Made by a program: the position numbers and the translations under genes
Notes under the pieces: generated by a model
What the model was told of the DNA's origin: nothing
Databases searched by the model: none
Seen by the model: the letters and a program-made list of their open reading frames with translations, nothing else
Part shown: positions 1 through 10,618 of the stretch, in pieces
Numbering within the stretch: position 1 is the first letter of the stretch
Layout of the letters: each line of letters opens with the position of its first letter
Assembly: GCA_007859995.1 (NCBI GenBank)
Contig: SMSL01000009.1
Coordinates: 47,215 to 111,214 of the forward strand
Length of the DNA stretch: 64,000 nucleotides
From: Candidatus Brocadiaceae bacterium S225
GTDB lineage: Bacteria; Planctomycetota; Brocadiia; Brocadiales; Scalinduaceae
Reading direction: 5' to 3'

Positions 1-1
1 A

Positions 2-370
2 ATCCGTACTCATAAAAAACAATATCCACCGGCAAAAACCATTTTTAATAAAGATTTACCAGGTGAACGGACAGATATGATTTTAAATTCTATTGTTTCC
101 GGAGGATGCATAATCAGCGGAGCAAAAGTGGAAGGATGTGTTTTATCACCAGATGTCAGAATAGACTCTCACTCAGAAATTTACGATTCAGTAATAATGG
201 AAAGTGTCAGGATAGGCAGAAATGTAAAGATACGAAAGGCTATAATTGATAAATATGTAAATATCCCAGACAGCATGAATATTGGTTACGACCGGGAAGA
301 AGATTCTAAACATTTTACAGTAACCGATAGCGGCATAGTGGTTGTGCGCAAAGGAATGCATTTAATATAA
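2..370 (+). CDS. glgC: Glucose-1-phosphate adenylyltransferase, C-terminal part
   Basis: The gene enters from the left edge and is read in frame from base 2, leaving about 122 C-terminal residues. They match the end of bacterial ADP-glucose pyrophosphorylase: the IRTHKKQYPPAK segment, then hexapeptide-type turns (SIVSGGCIISGAKVEGC, VRIGRNVKIRKAIID) of the left-handed beta-helix domain. The enzyme makes ADP-glucose from glucose-1-phosphate and ATP for glycogen synthesis in the cytoplasm. The nucleotide-binding domain lies outside the window, so catalytic residues cannot be checked. An ATG at 77 is internal and not the real start. Confidence 0.9.
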   Translation: MRTHKKQYPPAKTIFNKDLPGERTDMILNSIVSGGCIISGAKVEGCVLSPDVRIDSHSEIYDSVIMESVRIGRNVKIRKAIIDKYVNIPDSMNIGYDREEDSKHFTVTDSGIVVVRKGMHLI

Positions 371-459
371 AAAGGCTCAGTCCTATGAGTTTCCCAGAGT
401 GAAGCTTGCTATTTTGCTGCATCTAAGGCATCTTTGTCGCATTCAAATGTATGGCATTT

Positions 460-1152
460 TTATTCATCCTCATCGATTGGTTCGTTTGTGTAAACTTCCA
501 TCCTATCCGGTACTAATATCCCACCTGAAACAATTAATTTCATTCCCTCTTCAATATTTAGATTAGTTTCAGATATGTCTTCTTCAGGAAGATATATTAG
601 AAAGCCGGAGGTGGGATTTGGTGTAGTTGGAATGAATAAACTGGTTAATTTTGTTCCATCATCTGTCTTTATACTCCCTGTGACAAACGCGAATGCCTTC
701 ATACCTACTCTTGGATAATCAACTATAACTACGCGTTTAAAAGATTGTGTACTTGGGAGGCTTATAATTTCAATCAGTTTTTTTGATGAGGTATAAATAT
801 TCTTAATAATGGGGACATTGTGCAATATCGATTCAAAGAAATTTATGATAAATTTTCCCAAAAAATTTGTTGCTATCACACCAATAGAATAGATGGCTAC
901 AAATGTGAGTACAAATGCTACTGACGTGACGATAAACTCATCAATTTTGCTTTTTGGAGAAAATCCGAAAAAACCGATGGCTCTTATTACTACTGGAGAT
1001 AGTATTCCACCTATCATAGTAAACAAAAATTTTATTACAAAAAATGTAATAAAAACAGGAAAAACGACAAGAAGACCTGCAATCAATTTCCTTCTGATGC
1101 TTTTTTCAAAACCAACATTGTAAAGCGTTCCTGACTTCATTTTCTGTTTCAT
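460..1152 (-). CDS. DUF502 family membrane protein
   Basis: 230 residues with two clear membrane segments near residues 23-47 and 74-98, followed by a soluble C-terminal half rich in beta-type sequence. The order matches the DUF502 family (RRKLIAGLLVVFPVFITFFV at the N terminus, then the PTTPNPTSGFLIYLPEEDI stretch), common in Gram-negative bacteria and plants and of unknown biochemical role. It stands alone on the minus strand, upstream of nothing obviously related. Its stop faces the end of glgC. Family assignment is confident; function is not known. Confidence 0.85.
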   Translation of the reverse strand: MKQKMKSGTLYNVGFEKSIRRKLIAGLLVVFPVFITFFVIKFLFTMIGGILSPVVIRAIGFFGFSPKSKIDEFIVTSVAFVLTFVAIYSIGVIATNFLGKFIINFFESILHNVPIIKNIYTSSKKLIEIISLPSTQSFKRVVIVDYPRVGMKAFAFVTGSIKTDDGTKLTSLFIPTTPNPTSGFLIYLPEEDISETNLNIEEGMKLIVSGGILVPDRMEVYTNEPIDEDE

Positions 1153-1272
1153 AAATAGATAACCTTAAAATTGTTTAACAAAAAAATTCAAAGATAGCAT
1201 TCTTCCTCGTCTACCGACCGGGAATATCATTATGAATATAACGAAGCAGAACGAAGAATCTAACTTGATAAA

Positions 1273-3018
1273 TCAAATTACAAAAAAATGCCAGATTGCT
1301 ACCATTATGCCAGCTAGGATAAAATTAAAATCGGTAATACTTTCACAGGCTAGATCGCTAGGTATAAGGCGCTTGTGATAGAGATACAAATACCCGCATG
1401 CATACGCAGCACATGGAAGGAGATAATAGGAAAATCCGGAAGTCCAGCCATTTATAGGGCTGATAATTAATAGTATTGTCAGTAATATAGACATTACGAC
1501 TAGAATTGCCTTGGTATTGTTTTTTCCTATTGCTATTGGTATCGTTTCTTTGCCAATTATTCTGTCGCCTTGAACATCCCTTACATCAAGCAACACTGTT
1601 CTCATGAAAACCATACTGAAGGTAAATGCCAGTACAACAGGAAGCGATGACAAAGAGGATTCCGGCGCTCCCAGAAAGGGAATTAGACCTGTACTTACAG
1701 CCCAGGCTATACTTATAAACATCTCTTTCGAACCCGGAATTTGTGCTAAACTTCGATACCTGACAATGCTGGCGAACTTCTTTGGAACTATAGAAACCCG
1801 GTACGCTATTCCAAACAGAGATGCAAAAAAAATGCAGAAAAATGCATCTATGTTAATTGTAAACGCCAAAACTGAAGACAAGATAGCTGCTACAATACCG
1901 AGAACCATGAAGACTCCTTGATGTTTCTCGTATAGCTTTGCCCTGGATGGCTCACTCAAGGCAGCAGCTTCTTTATTAGTAAAATAGTTCAAAACATACA
2001 TTGAGAACAGAAACAGTGTTGCAATTGCACAGAATTTAATCCTGGGATTTATACCAAGCAGGACGGAACTTGCGTAACTGAAACTTGCTGCTCCAATTCC
2101 AATATACATGAAACTGCCTATTAGGATTGTAATCACTTTTTCAGTAAACGATTGCATCTTTTTGTTTTTTTTACCTTGATAATTCTGCACTTTGTCAACA
2201 ACCCTTTCGAGTAGCCAGTTAGGTGTTGACGCGCCGGCTGTTACACCAATGACACCATAATCTGCAAGTTTCTTTAAGTTCAATTCATGTTCCGTTTCAA
2301 CCAGGAATGCAGGTACGCCTTTCTTTTCAGAGATTTGAACCAATCTATTTGTGTTCGCACTGCCTCTTCCACCAACTACAATCATTGCATCAACATCCTC
2401 GCTCAGCCTGATCACCTCTTCCTGTCGTCTTGATGTAGAACTGCATATTGTGTCAAATACCTTGTGATTTTTATATCTGTGTTTTAGCTCCTCTGCTATT
2501 AATGCAAAAGTATTCATATCTTGAGTAGTCTGGGCAACAATACAAATTTTTTCCATTTCAGGCAATTCTAATACTTCCTCAGGAGAAGAAATCACATAAC
2601 CGTTGCCTTCTGTATAACCTAGTAATCCTATTACTTCAGCATGTCCTTCATCGCCCACTATTACGGTAGAATATCCGTTCTTCGCGTTTTCTTCAATAAT
2701 TGATTGTACCCGTTTCACGCGCGGACAAGTTGCATCACAGATCTCAGCGCCTGATGCTTCTAGCTCTTGTCTTCTCTTGGGTGTAATACCATGAGCTCTG
2801 ATAACTACAGTGCTTTTTGACAAATCCGTCTCTTCATTGAGAGCCATGATTCCTTGCTTCTCCAGCTTTTCAAGTACCTGAGGATTATGTATCAACGGTC
2901 CTTCTGTATAGACAGTGCCGTCATTACTACCAACCTTATGAGCGGCATCCAACGCGTTGTCCATTGCCTTCCGTACACCCATACAAAAGCCAGCTTTTTT
3001 TGCTACTATAACTCTCAT
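1273..3018 (-). CDS. ispH: IspH (HMBPP reductase) fused to a UbiA-like membrane domain
   Basis: 581 residues. Residues 1-285 are a complete IspH, the last enzyme of the MEP pathway, reducing HMBPP to IPP and DMAPP with a 4Fe-4S cluster. The three cluster cysteines are visible (C12 in GFCMGVRKA, C98 in CDATCP, C192 in ICSST), as are H44, H126 and E128. After a basic linker (GKKNKKMQ) come about eight membrane segments (residues 292-581) with a UbiA-type second Asp motif, DVRDVQGD, at 478-485. The expected first motif near 344 reads NYFTNKE and is degenerate. The fusion could couple prenyl-precursor supply to a prenyl transfer. The membrane half could be an MqnP-like or DGGGP-synthase-like enzyme; its substrate cannot be read from the sequence. 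Confidence 0.92.
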   Translation of the reverse strand: MRVIVAKKAGFCMGVRKAMDNALDAAHKVGSNDGTVYTEGPLIHNPQVLEKLEKQGIMALNEETDLSKSTVVIRAHGITPKRRQELEASGAEICDATCPRVKRVQSIIEENAKNGYSTVIVGDEGHAEVIGLLGYTEGNGYVISSPEEVLELPEMEKICIVAQTTQDMNTFALIAEELKHRYKNHKVFDTICSSTSRRQEEVIRLSEDVDAMIVVGGRGSANTNRLVQISEKKGVPAFLVETEHELNLKKLADYGVIGVTAGASTPNWLLERVVDKVQNYQGKKNKKMQSFTEKVITILIGSFMYIGIGAASFSYASSVLLGINPRIKFCAIATLFLFSMYVLNYFTNKEAAALSEPSRAKLYEKHQGVFMVLGIVAAILSSVLAFTINIDAFFCIFFASLFGIAYRVSIVPKKFASIVRYRSLAQIPGSKEMFISIAWAVSTGLIPFLGAPESSLSSLPVVLAFTFSMVFMRTVLLDVRDVQGDRIIGKETIPIAIGKNNTKAILVVMSILLTILLIISPINGWTSGFSYYLLPCAAYACGYLYLYHKRLIPSDLACESITDFNFILAGIMVAIWHFFVI

Positions 3019-3181
3019 TCTATATATATATTTTTGGTTAAATAATTTGTGTGATTCTATGCCAATACGTGCCAGATTTCATGTTCCGGCACACTTTCTC
3101 ACTCAAGCCATTACTATAAATACAATGAAAGCGATTTTATCAACATGCAATTTTCTTGTCAAAGAAATTAAGATTTGATAG

Positions 3182-3246
3182 AATCGCCTCGACATCAATT
3201 GATTAGCAGGGTAGATGGGTTTTCGCCTATCTGATTGAGGCGACCA
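3182..3246. promoter_or_regulatory. Possible structured leader upstream of the nitroreductase gene
   Basis: A pair of 7-base arms (TCGCCTC and GAGGCGA) encloses a second, imperfect stem around GATGGG/CCTATC. The element lies in the 294-base gap between divergent ispH-ubiA and the nitroreductase gene. It could be a 5' leader structure or a terminator-like stem. No known riboswitch core was recognised. Confidence 0.3.
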
Positions 3247-3312
3247 TGCATACAATAACTGCAAAGCTGATATTTCAAGGGATTAACAAAAGAATATAAG
3301 GAGTCTCTAAAA

Positions 3313-3819
3313 ATGGACTTATATGAAACTATTAAAATAAGAAGAAGCGTAAGGGCGTATAAAAAGGACCCGGTGGAAGACGATAAACTGGATAGAATTA
3401 TTAATGCTGCACTACTTGCACCGACTGCTGCCAATAGACAGCCATTTTCGCTTATCATAATTAAAAATGAACAGGTTAAACACAAATTAAAAGATGCTTA
3501 TTCACAGGAATGGTTTTATACAGCGCCTGTAATTATATGTGCATGTGCATTACCTGACGCTGCATGGAAGCGAAATGATGGGAAGTGTTACGTTGATGTT
3601 GATGTGGCAATAGCAATGGATCATTTGATACTTGCCGCTTCTGCTGAAGGACTTGGAACCTGTTGGATAGCAGCTTTCAAACCAAAGGTAGTAAAAAATG
3701 TGTTAAACATCCCTGATAATTTAGAACCCTTGATTTTAACACCCCTGGGTTACCCTGAGATTATTCCGGAACCAACTTTTCGAAAACCACTTGGAGAAAT
3801 GGTAAGAGAAATAAAGTGA
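3313..3819 (+). CDS. Nitroreductase family FMN protein
   Basis: 168 residues of the compact nitroreductase fold. It has the N-terminal FMN-binding motif RRSVRAY (residues 10-16), the PTAANRQPF segment that contacts FMN, and the C-terminal EGLGTCWIAAF motif followed by LGYPE. Members are FMN-dependent NAD(P)H oxidoreductases of diverse substrates, working as dimers in the cytoplasm. A good ribosome site (AAGGAG) precedes the ATG. The short length is typical of the subfamily lacking extra helices. The substrate is unknown. It lies upstream of the DUF362 ferredoxin gene in the same direction, about 180 bases apart. Confidence 0.88.
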   Translation: MDLYETIKIRRSVRAYKKDPVEDDKLDRIINAALLAPTAANRQPFSLIIIKNEQVKHKLKDAYSQEWFYTAPVIICACALPDAAWKRNDGKCYVDVDVAIAMDHLILAASAEGLGTCWIAAFKPKVVKNVLNIPDNLEPLILTPLGYPEIIPEPTFRKPLGEMVREIK

Positions 3820-3996
3820 ATGTGTTGCAATTATCCATGCCAGATGCCGCTCTGCGCTTCAGTGGGAAATTTTTAAATTTCCATACATCAGTGGTGCCTC
3901 GTTTAAGTAGTTTTATAGAATCAAAGATAAAAGAGACCACCAAGTCTCTTGTTTTAACATATAATAAAATATTATTAGTTTCTTAAGGTATTAAAG

Positions 3997-5187
3997 ATGA
4001 CAACAGTCGCAATTTCACGTTGTGATAATTATGAATTAGAAAAAGTCAGCACGGCTGTAAAAAAATGTTTAAGCTTGATAGGTAATATTGAAACCATTGT
4101 AAGGCCGGGAATGAAGGTATTGCTTAAACTGAACCTTCTTTCAGCCTCATTAGGGCCGGAGAGGGCGGTTAATACACATCCTGCAGTCATCAGGACACTT
4201 GTTGACATATTTAAGAATGATTATGGGTGCGAGGTTTATATTGGAGATTCCTGCGGTAGCTTAAGGACCGGTTCTACAGATAAAGCTTTTAGAGTTACAC
4301 AAATAGACAAGATAGTAGAAGACACAGGTGCCGTTATCGTAAATTTTGATAAGGATGACGCCCTTGATATAACAAATGAAAATGCTGTAATCTTAAAAAA
4401 TTTCAAGATCGCAAAGACTGTTAAGTCGGTAGATGTTGTGGTGAATGTTCCGAAACTGAAAACACACGGTCTAACAAGATACACAGGTGCAATTAAGAAT
4501 ATGTTTGGTTCCATACCTGCCAATGGAAAGAAGAATGTGCATCTGCTGGCACCCAAGAACAGATTAATGGCTCAGGCATTGGTTGACGTTTTTGAGATGG
4601 TACAGCCACATATAACAGTAATGGATGCTGTTATTGGGATGGAAGGTAACGGTCCTAACGCTGGAGACCCTAGAAAGGTGGGGTTAATAATTGCCGGTTA
4701 TGATGGAGTCGCGTTGGATGCTGTGGCCAGTACCATCATTGGCTTTGATCCCATGAAAGTGCCTATAATCAAGTATGCGCATGACAGAAAGCTTGGTATC
4801 GCAGATATGAATGAGATCGATATTTCAGGTGAGGAAATCAGCAAAGTTACAGTTGCTGATTTTAAAAAACCATCCAGCTCTGCACAGGATTTTGCGTCTA
4901 ACTATATTCCAAACTTTCTGCTTGCAAAAATGTTTGATAATAGCTGCTCATGTGTTTCTACGGTGTATGAACCAAATTGTACAAGATGTTATGAGTGTAT
5001 CAGAAATTGTCCAGCTAAAGCAATGTCGGCGCCGGATGGTAAAGTGGTAGTCGATGAGGATAAATGCATTGGCTGCTTTTGCTGTGACGAGGTTTGCAAT
5101 TACAAGGCGATAGAGATGAAGCGCTCGTTCCTTGGCAGGGCTTTCTTAAAAATGGCTGTGTTTTTAGGTGTAGAAAGACTGCAGTAG
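3997..5187 (+). CDS. DUF362 protein with C-terminal 2x[4Fe-4S] ferredoxin domain
   Basis: 396 residues. The first 300 match DUF362 (MKVLLKLNLL, PKLKTHGLTRYTGAIKNMFG, MDAVIGMEGNGPNAGDPRKVG). The last 75 carry two ferredoxin cysteine clusters, CTRCYECIRNCPAKAM and CIGCFCCDEVCNYKAI, each CxxCxxCxxxC-P/N type. Such proteins are predicted redox proteins, widespread in anaerobes, with no settled biochemical function. It appears monocistronic. Downstream is the 3' end of convergent csrA. Confidence 0.9.
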   Translation: MTTVAISRCDNYELEKVSTAVKKCLSLIGNIETIVRPGMKVLLKLNLLSASLGPERAVNTHPAVIRTLVDIFKNDYGCEVYIGDSCGSLRTGSTDKAFRVTQIDKIVEDTGAVIVNFDKDDALDITNENAVILKNFKIAKTVKSVDVVVNVPKLKTHGLTRYTGAIKNMFGSIPANGKKNVHLLAPKNRLMAQALVDVFEMVQPHITVMDAVIGMEGNGPNAGDPRKVGLIIAGYDGVALDAVASTIIGFDPMKVPIIKYAHDRKLGIADMNEIDISGEEISKVTVADFKKPSSSAQDFASNYIPNFLLAKMFDNSCSCVSTVYEPNCTRCYECIRNCPAKAMSAPDGKVVVDEDKCIGCFCCDEVCNYKAIEMKRSFLGRAFLKMAVFLGVERLQ

Positions 5188-5286
5188 TAGATGTATTATC
5201 GATGTAGAAAACATAAAAAAGAGATGTAGTTCTAGAAAATAACAGATCCGGTTTTCCGTACCAAGGACGATTAACATGAAATAAGA

Positions 5287-5496
5287 TTATTTTTTTGCAA
5301 TATTAATTGTCGTTGAGGCAGACGATAATTGGTTTTCATCTTTAACTTTTTTAGCGACTTCTTCTCTGTTAATAGTGATGTGCTTTGGCGCATCAATCCC
5401 TAATTTGATTTGCTGTTTGTTAATATCTATAACAGTTATCTTGATATTATCTTCGATTATGATGCTTTCGCCTAACCTTCTTGTTAGTATAAGCAT
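5287..5496 (-). CDS. csrA: Carbon storage regulator CsrA
   Basis: 69 residues beginning MLILTRRLGESIIIEDNI, the invariant start of CsrA, with the GIDAPKHITINREEV core that forms the RNA-binding strand. CsrA dimers bind GGA-containing loops near ribosome sites and repress or stabilise mRNAs. The last 15 residues are a non-conserved tail. An AAGGATG ribosome site precedes the ATG, and a hairpin lies about 45-85 bases upstream. It stands alone here, without the flagellar fliW neighbour seen in many bacteria. Confidence 0.97.
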   Translation of the reverse strand: MLILTRRLGESIIIEDNIKITVIDINKQQIKLGIDAPKHITINREEVAKKVKDENQLSSASTTINIAKK

Positions 5497-7182
<1,686 letters not shown>

Positions 7183-7251
7183 CTTACTTATCTTGTGGTT
7201 TGAACAATTGTTAGATATTTGATTCCAACTATCTCTTGAAACAAAAGAATT

Positions 7252-7677
7252 ATGCTAAGGCGTTTCCTTTTTACCTTTTCTATAGTAACCTCGATAATAA
7301 TTATTTTTTCTGTTACCATTACTCAAAAAAGGGAGGAGAGAAGGGCTCTCGAAACAACGCAAAAGCTGCTTGCAGAAAAAGTTGATTTCTTAAGAATAGA
7401 AAACAAAAGACTCAAAGAAGAGAACAACGCACTCGTAAATGATCCGATACAAGTCGAGAGAGAAGCCAGGGATAATTACGGATATACTAAAGAAGGAGAA
7501 ACTACTTACAAGAAATACAAATTTAATATTTCAGAACCAGAGAATGAAAAGGCCGGGGGATCAACTAAATCTAATGGCCTGGAAGCGTTCTTATTCGAAG
7601 GTCCCTTTCCGTGGCAGGTGCCATTATGCCTGATAGTGATAGCTTCTCTGTTTTTATTGGTTTCTTATAAATTATGA
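7252..7677 (+). CDS. FtsB/DivIC-like septum formation protein
   Basis: 141 residues. An N-terminal membrane segment (residues 4-24) is followed by a coiled coil (about 28-66, with LRIENKRLKEENNAL) and the short motif EREARDNYGYTKEGE typical of FtsB/DivIC proteins, which scaffold the divisome in the periplasm. It is unusual in ending with a second hydrophobic segment (about 117-140) after a polar linker; ordinary FtsB is about 100 residues and has one. It directly follows eno, as ftsB does in many bacteria, and its stop overlaps the proA start by four bases (ATGA). Confidence 0.75.
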   Translation: MLRRFLFTFSIVTSIIIIFSVTITQKREERRALETTQKLLAEKVDFLRIENKRLKEENNALVNDPIQVEREARDNYGYTKEGETTYKKYKFNISEPENEKAGGSTKSNGLEAFLFEGPFPWQVPLCLIVIASLFLLVSYKL

Positions 7678-8927
7678 ACATTAAAGCTTATATAGATAAA
7701 ATTGTAAGAGATGCTAAAAAAGCATCACGTCTGATGGCCATTGCCGATACGTCAGTAAAAAATGCTGCACTGGAGCAAATGGCGCTCAATTTCACGAACA
7801 GTAAAGAGATGCTGATAGTGGAAAACGCGAAAGACCTAAAGTCAGCAGAAGAAAATGGGTTGTCCTCTGCCATGATAGACAGATTACAGCTGACTGAGCC
7901 ACGTATCGATGCTATGGCGGAAGGTATAAGAGAGGTTATAAATCTTACTGACCCTGTTGGTGAAATAATGGAAGACATTGTGCGTCCGAACGGTCTTAAT
8001 ATTCAAAAGATCAGAGTTCCCATAGGTGTTATAATCATTATTTATGAATCCAGGCCAAATGTTACGGCTGACGCTGCGTCGCTTTGTTTGAAAACCGGTA
8101 ACGCGACAATACTTCGTGGCGGTAAGGAGTCAATACATTCTAATATTGCCATCTACAGGCAAATAAGCTTAGCACTTGAGAAGGTTGGTCTCGATAAAAA
8201 TGCTATTCAGATCATTGAAACTGTGGATCGTGAAGCCGTTGGGCACCTTCTCAAGGCAGACGAATATGCAGATCTGGTCATTCCCAGAGGTGGGGAGAGT
8301 TTGATAAGAAACGTTGTTGAAAACTCTACCATTCCAGTCATAAAACATTATAAGGGTGTTTGCCATGTTTATGTGGATGAATTTGCCGACACGGATATGG
8401 CCAGAGAAGTATGCCTGAATTCAAAGCTCCAGAGGCCGGGCACATGCAATGCTATGGAGACCATGCTGGTACACGAGAAAATATCCGGTACATTTCTTCC
8501 TGATGTTTACAAGGGGATGTCAGGTGCTGGCGTAGAATTGCGTGGGTGCGAAAAAAGCCGTAAGATTATTCCTGAAATAAAACAGGCTGTCGAAGGAGAC
8601 TGGTCAGCAGAGTATTTAGAAAAGATACTTTCCGTAAAAGTTGTTTCTTCCATAGATGACGCTATTGAACATATTTCAGTCTACGGTTCTGCGCATTCTG
8701 ATGCCATAATAACTGAAGACAAATCTAATGCGAAGAAATTTACCGATCAGATTGACTCCGCTGCGGTATACGTTAATGCGTCCACACGCTTTACTGACGG
8801 CTTTGAGTTTGGGATGGGCGCCGAGATAGGTATCAGCACAGACAAACTTCATGCTCGAGGCCCAATGGGCCTTAAAGAGCTTACGTCATACAAATACATC
8901 ATCCACGGCACAGGGCAAATCCGTTAG
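7674..8927 (+). CDS. proA: Gamma-glutamyl phosphate reductase
   Basis: 417 residues, full length. ProA reduces gamma-glutamyl phosphate to glutamate semialdehyde with NADPH, the second step of proline synthesis. Visible motifs are the IRVPIGVIIIIYESRPNVTADAA region, LKTGNATILRGGKES, the catalytic cysteine in QRPGTCNAMET (near residue 258), NASTRFTDGFEFGMGAEIGIST and LHARGPMGLKELTS. The ATG overlaps the preceding stop, implying translational coupling to the ftsB-like gene. No proB is seen in the window. Confidence 0.97.
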   Translation: MNIKAYIDKIVRDAKKASRLMAIADTSVKNAALEQMALNFTNSKEMLIVENAKDLKSAEENGLSSAMIDRLQLTEPRIDAMAEGIREVINLTDPVGEIMEDIVRPNGLNIQKIRVPIGVIIIIYESRPNVTADAASLCLKTGNATILRGGKESIHSNIAIYRQISLALEKVGLDKNAIQIIETVDREAVGHLLKADEYADLVIPRGGESLIRNVVENSTIPVIKHYKGVCHVYVDEFADTDMAREVCLNSKLQRPGTCNAMETMLVHEKISGTFLPDVYKGMSGAGVELRGCEKSRKIIPEIKQAVEGDWSAEYLEKILSVKVVSSIDDAIEHISVYGSAHSDAIITEDKSNAKKFTDQIDSAAVYVNASTRFTDGFEFGMGAEIGISTDKLHARGPMGLKELTSYKYIIHGTGQIR

Positions 8928-9084
8928 TTAAGACCTGCTAAACAGATGGTATAGGTGCGTCGCAAGGAACATCTGCTGTTTTAACTTGATTTTTAATGCT
9001 TCTTGAGATATCTTCACGTTTTAAACATTTTGGTTGTTTTCTCTGATCTGAAAAGATACAGGAACTATTTTTTAGGGGTTTACT

Positions 9085-10545
9085 ATGAAAAGAAAATGTT
9101 TACCAGCCTTTTCTTTAATGATTATACTTTTTCTAATAACAGGTTGTTTGCAACTTCAATCCATGGTAATTCCACACCGTGTGACTTTGGAAGAAGAGTT
9201 TCAAATGGGAAAATATGTGCCAAAGATTAAAAACTTTTTTATTATACTGGATGCTTCATCATCTATGAGTGTGTCATACGCAGGTAAGGGTGATGGGACA
9301 GATTCCAAACTTACGGTTGCTAAAGATTTTATAAGACATATGAACGATACTATGCCTGCGATGGAAGTTAGCGGTGTCCTTAGAACATTTGGTCGCGGAA
9401 TTGAGGTACCTATGAAACAGACAGAGACCGTTTATGGAAGAACTACTTATTCCAGGTCCGGTCTGGAACAAAGCATAAATAGTATAAACTTTATTGCTGA
9501 AGGTAACAGTCCGGCCGGGCTGGCTATTAAAGCAGTCAGTGATACTATCGGGTCTATAAAAGGTGCGAATGTCGTGATTTTTATAAGTGATGGTGAACAT
9601 CTGGAAGGGAATCCGCTTGCGAAAGTCAGGGACATGGCAAACAGTTATGGCGACTGGACTTGCTTTTATACGGTCTGGATAGGAAATAATCCTGAAGGCG
9701 AATTATTTATGGAAAAACTTGCCGGAGAAATGGATTGCGGTTTCTCAAAATCGGTTGATGACATTGCATCTGACGAAGACATGATAGATTTTGTAAAGCA
9801 AGTATTTCTTACAACGGATATCGACAGCGACAGAGATGGTGTTCCGGAGAGTCTTGATAGATGCCCTGATACTCCGATTGGAGTTGATGTAGATGAATCT
9901 GGGTGTCCTAAGATTGTTCAGACGGATAGTGACGGCGATGGGGTTTTTGATGATGTTGATAGATGCCCTGATACTCCGATTGGAGTTGATGTAGATGAAT
10001 CTGGGTGTTCTAAGGTTGTTCAGGCGGATAGTGACGGTGACGGGGTTTTTGATGATGTTGATAGATGCCCTGATACGCCGATTGGAGTTGACGTAGATGA
10101 ATCTGGATGTCCTAAGGTTGTTCAGGCGGATAGTGACGGTGATGGGGTTTTTGATGATGTCGATGAGTGTTCGGATACTCCGATAGGTGCTATTGTTGAT
10201 GATAGAGGGTGCTGGGTTGTCAAAGGTGTGCAGTTTGATTATAAAAAATGGAATGTCAAGCCACAGTTCAATTCCAACCTGGATAATATAGAAAATATTT
10301 TGATAAATAACCCTGGATTGCAGATAAGAATAGATGGTCATACTGACGATATCGGGTCAATGAAATACAATATAGACCTTTCCGGTAAAAGGGCTCAGGC
10401 AATTAAAGATTACCTGGTTGACAAAGGTATTGATTCGTCACGAATCACTACAAAAGGGCTCGGATATGCACAGCCGATTGCAGATAATGATACACCTAAT
10501 GGACGTGCCTTGAACCGAAGGGCTGAAATAATACCTGTAAAATAG
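9085..10545 (+). CDS. VWA - thrombospondin-3 repeat - OmpA-like outer-membrane lipoprotein
   Basis: 486 residues. A signal peptide with lipobox (LITGC, Cys21) is followed by a von Willebrand A domain (about 48-240) with a MIDAS start, DASSSMS. Then come four calcium-binding thrombospondin type-3 repeats of 34 residues (DSDGDGVFDDVDRCPDTP...) and an OmpA/MotB peptidoglycan-binding domain (about 385-486, with IRIDGHTDDIGS and NRRAEI). It is probably anchored in the outer membrane and holds the cell wall while presenting a metal-dependent adhesion domain. The ATG has a GGGG-containing ribosome site. The repeats are nearly identical at DNA level, so they expanded recently. No partner genes are adjacent. 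Confidence 0.9.
   Translation: MKRKCLPAFSLMIILFLITGCLQLQSMVIPHRVTLEEEFQMGKYVPKIKNFFIILDASSSMSVSYAGKGDGTDSKLTVAKDFIRHMNDTMPAMEVSGVLRTFGRGIEVPMKQTETVYGRTTYSRSGLEQSINSINFIAEGNSPAGLAIKAVSDTIGSIKGANVVIFISDGEHLEGNPLAKVRDMANSYGDWTCFYTVWIGNNPEGELFMEKLAGEMDCGFSKSVDDIASDEDMIDFVKQVFLTTDIDSDRDGVPESLDRCPDTPIGVDVDESGCPKIVQTDSDGDGVFDDVDRCPDTPIGVDVDESGCSKVVQADSDGDGVFDDVDRCPDTPIGVDVDESGCPKVVQADSDGDGVFDDVDECSDTPIGAIVDDRGCWVVKGVQFDYKKWNVKPQFNSNLDNIENILINNPGLQIRIDGHTDDIGSMKYNIDLSGKRAQAIKDYLVDKGIDSSRITTKGLGYAQPIADNDTPNGRALNRRAEIIPVK
9823..10220 (+). repeat. Four tandem 102-bp repeats inside the VWA-OmpA gene
   Basis: Units start near 9823, 9925, 10027 and 10129. Units 2 and 3 differ by only a few bases, unit 1 is diverged at its 5' end, and unit 4 at its 3' end. 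Each encodes one 34-residue TSP3 repeat. Unit number could vary between strains by slippage or recombination. Confidence 0.9.
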
Positions 10546-10618
10546 TTGAATTGGGCGTTGAACCAGAATCAACATTTGTCTAAAAAGGTTAAGTGTGGGC
10601 ACAGAAGCTTGAGCGTTT

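Noticed and set aside
9745..10341. 198-codon minus-strand frame with repeating sequence
   Set aside because: It is the antisense shadow of the TSP3 repeat region, whose periodicity keeps a frame open.
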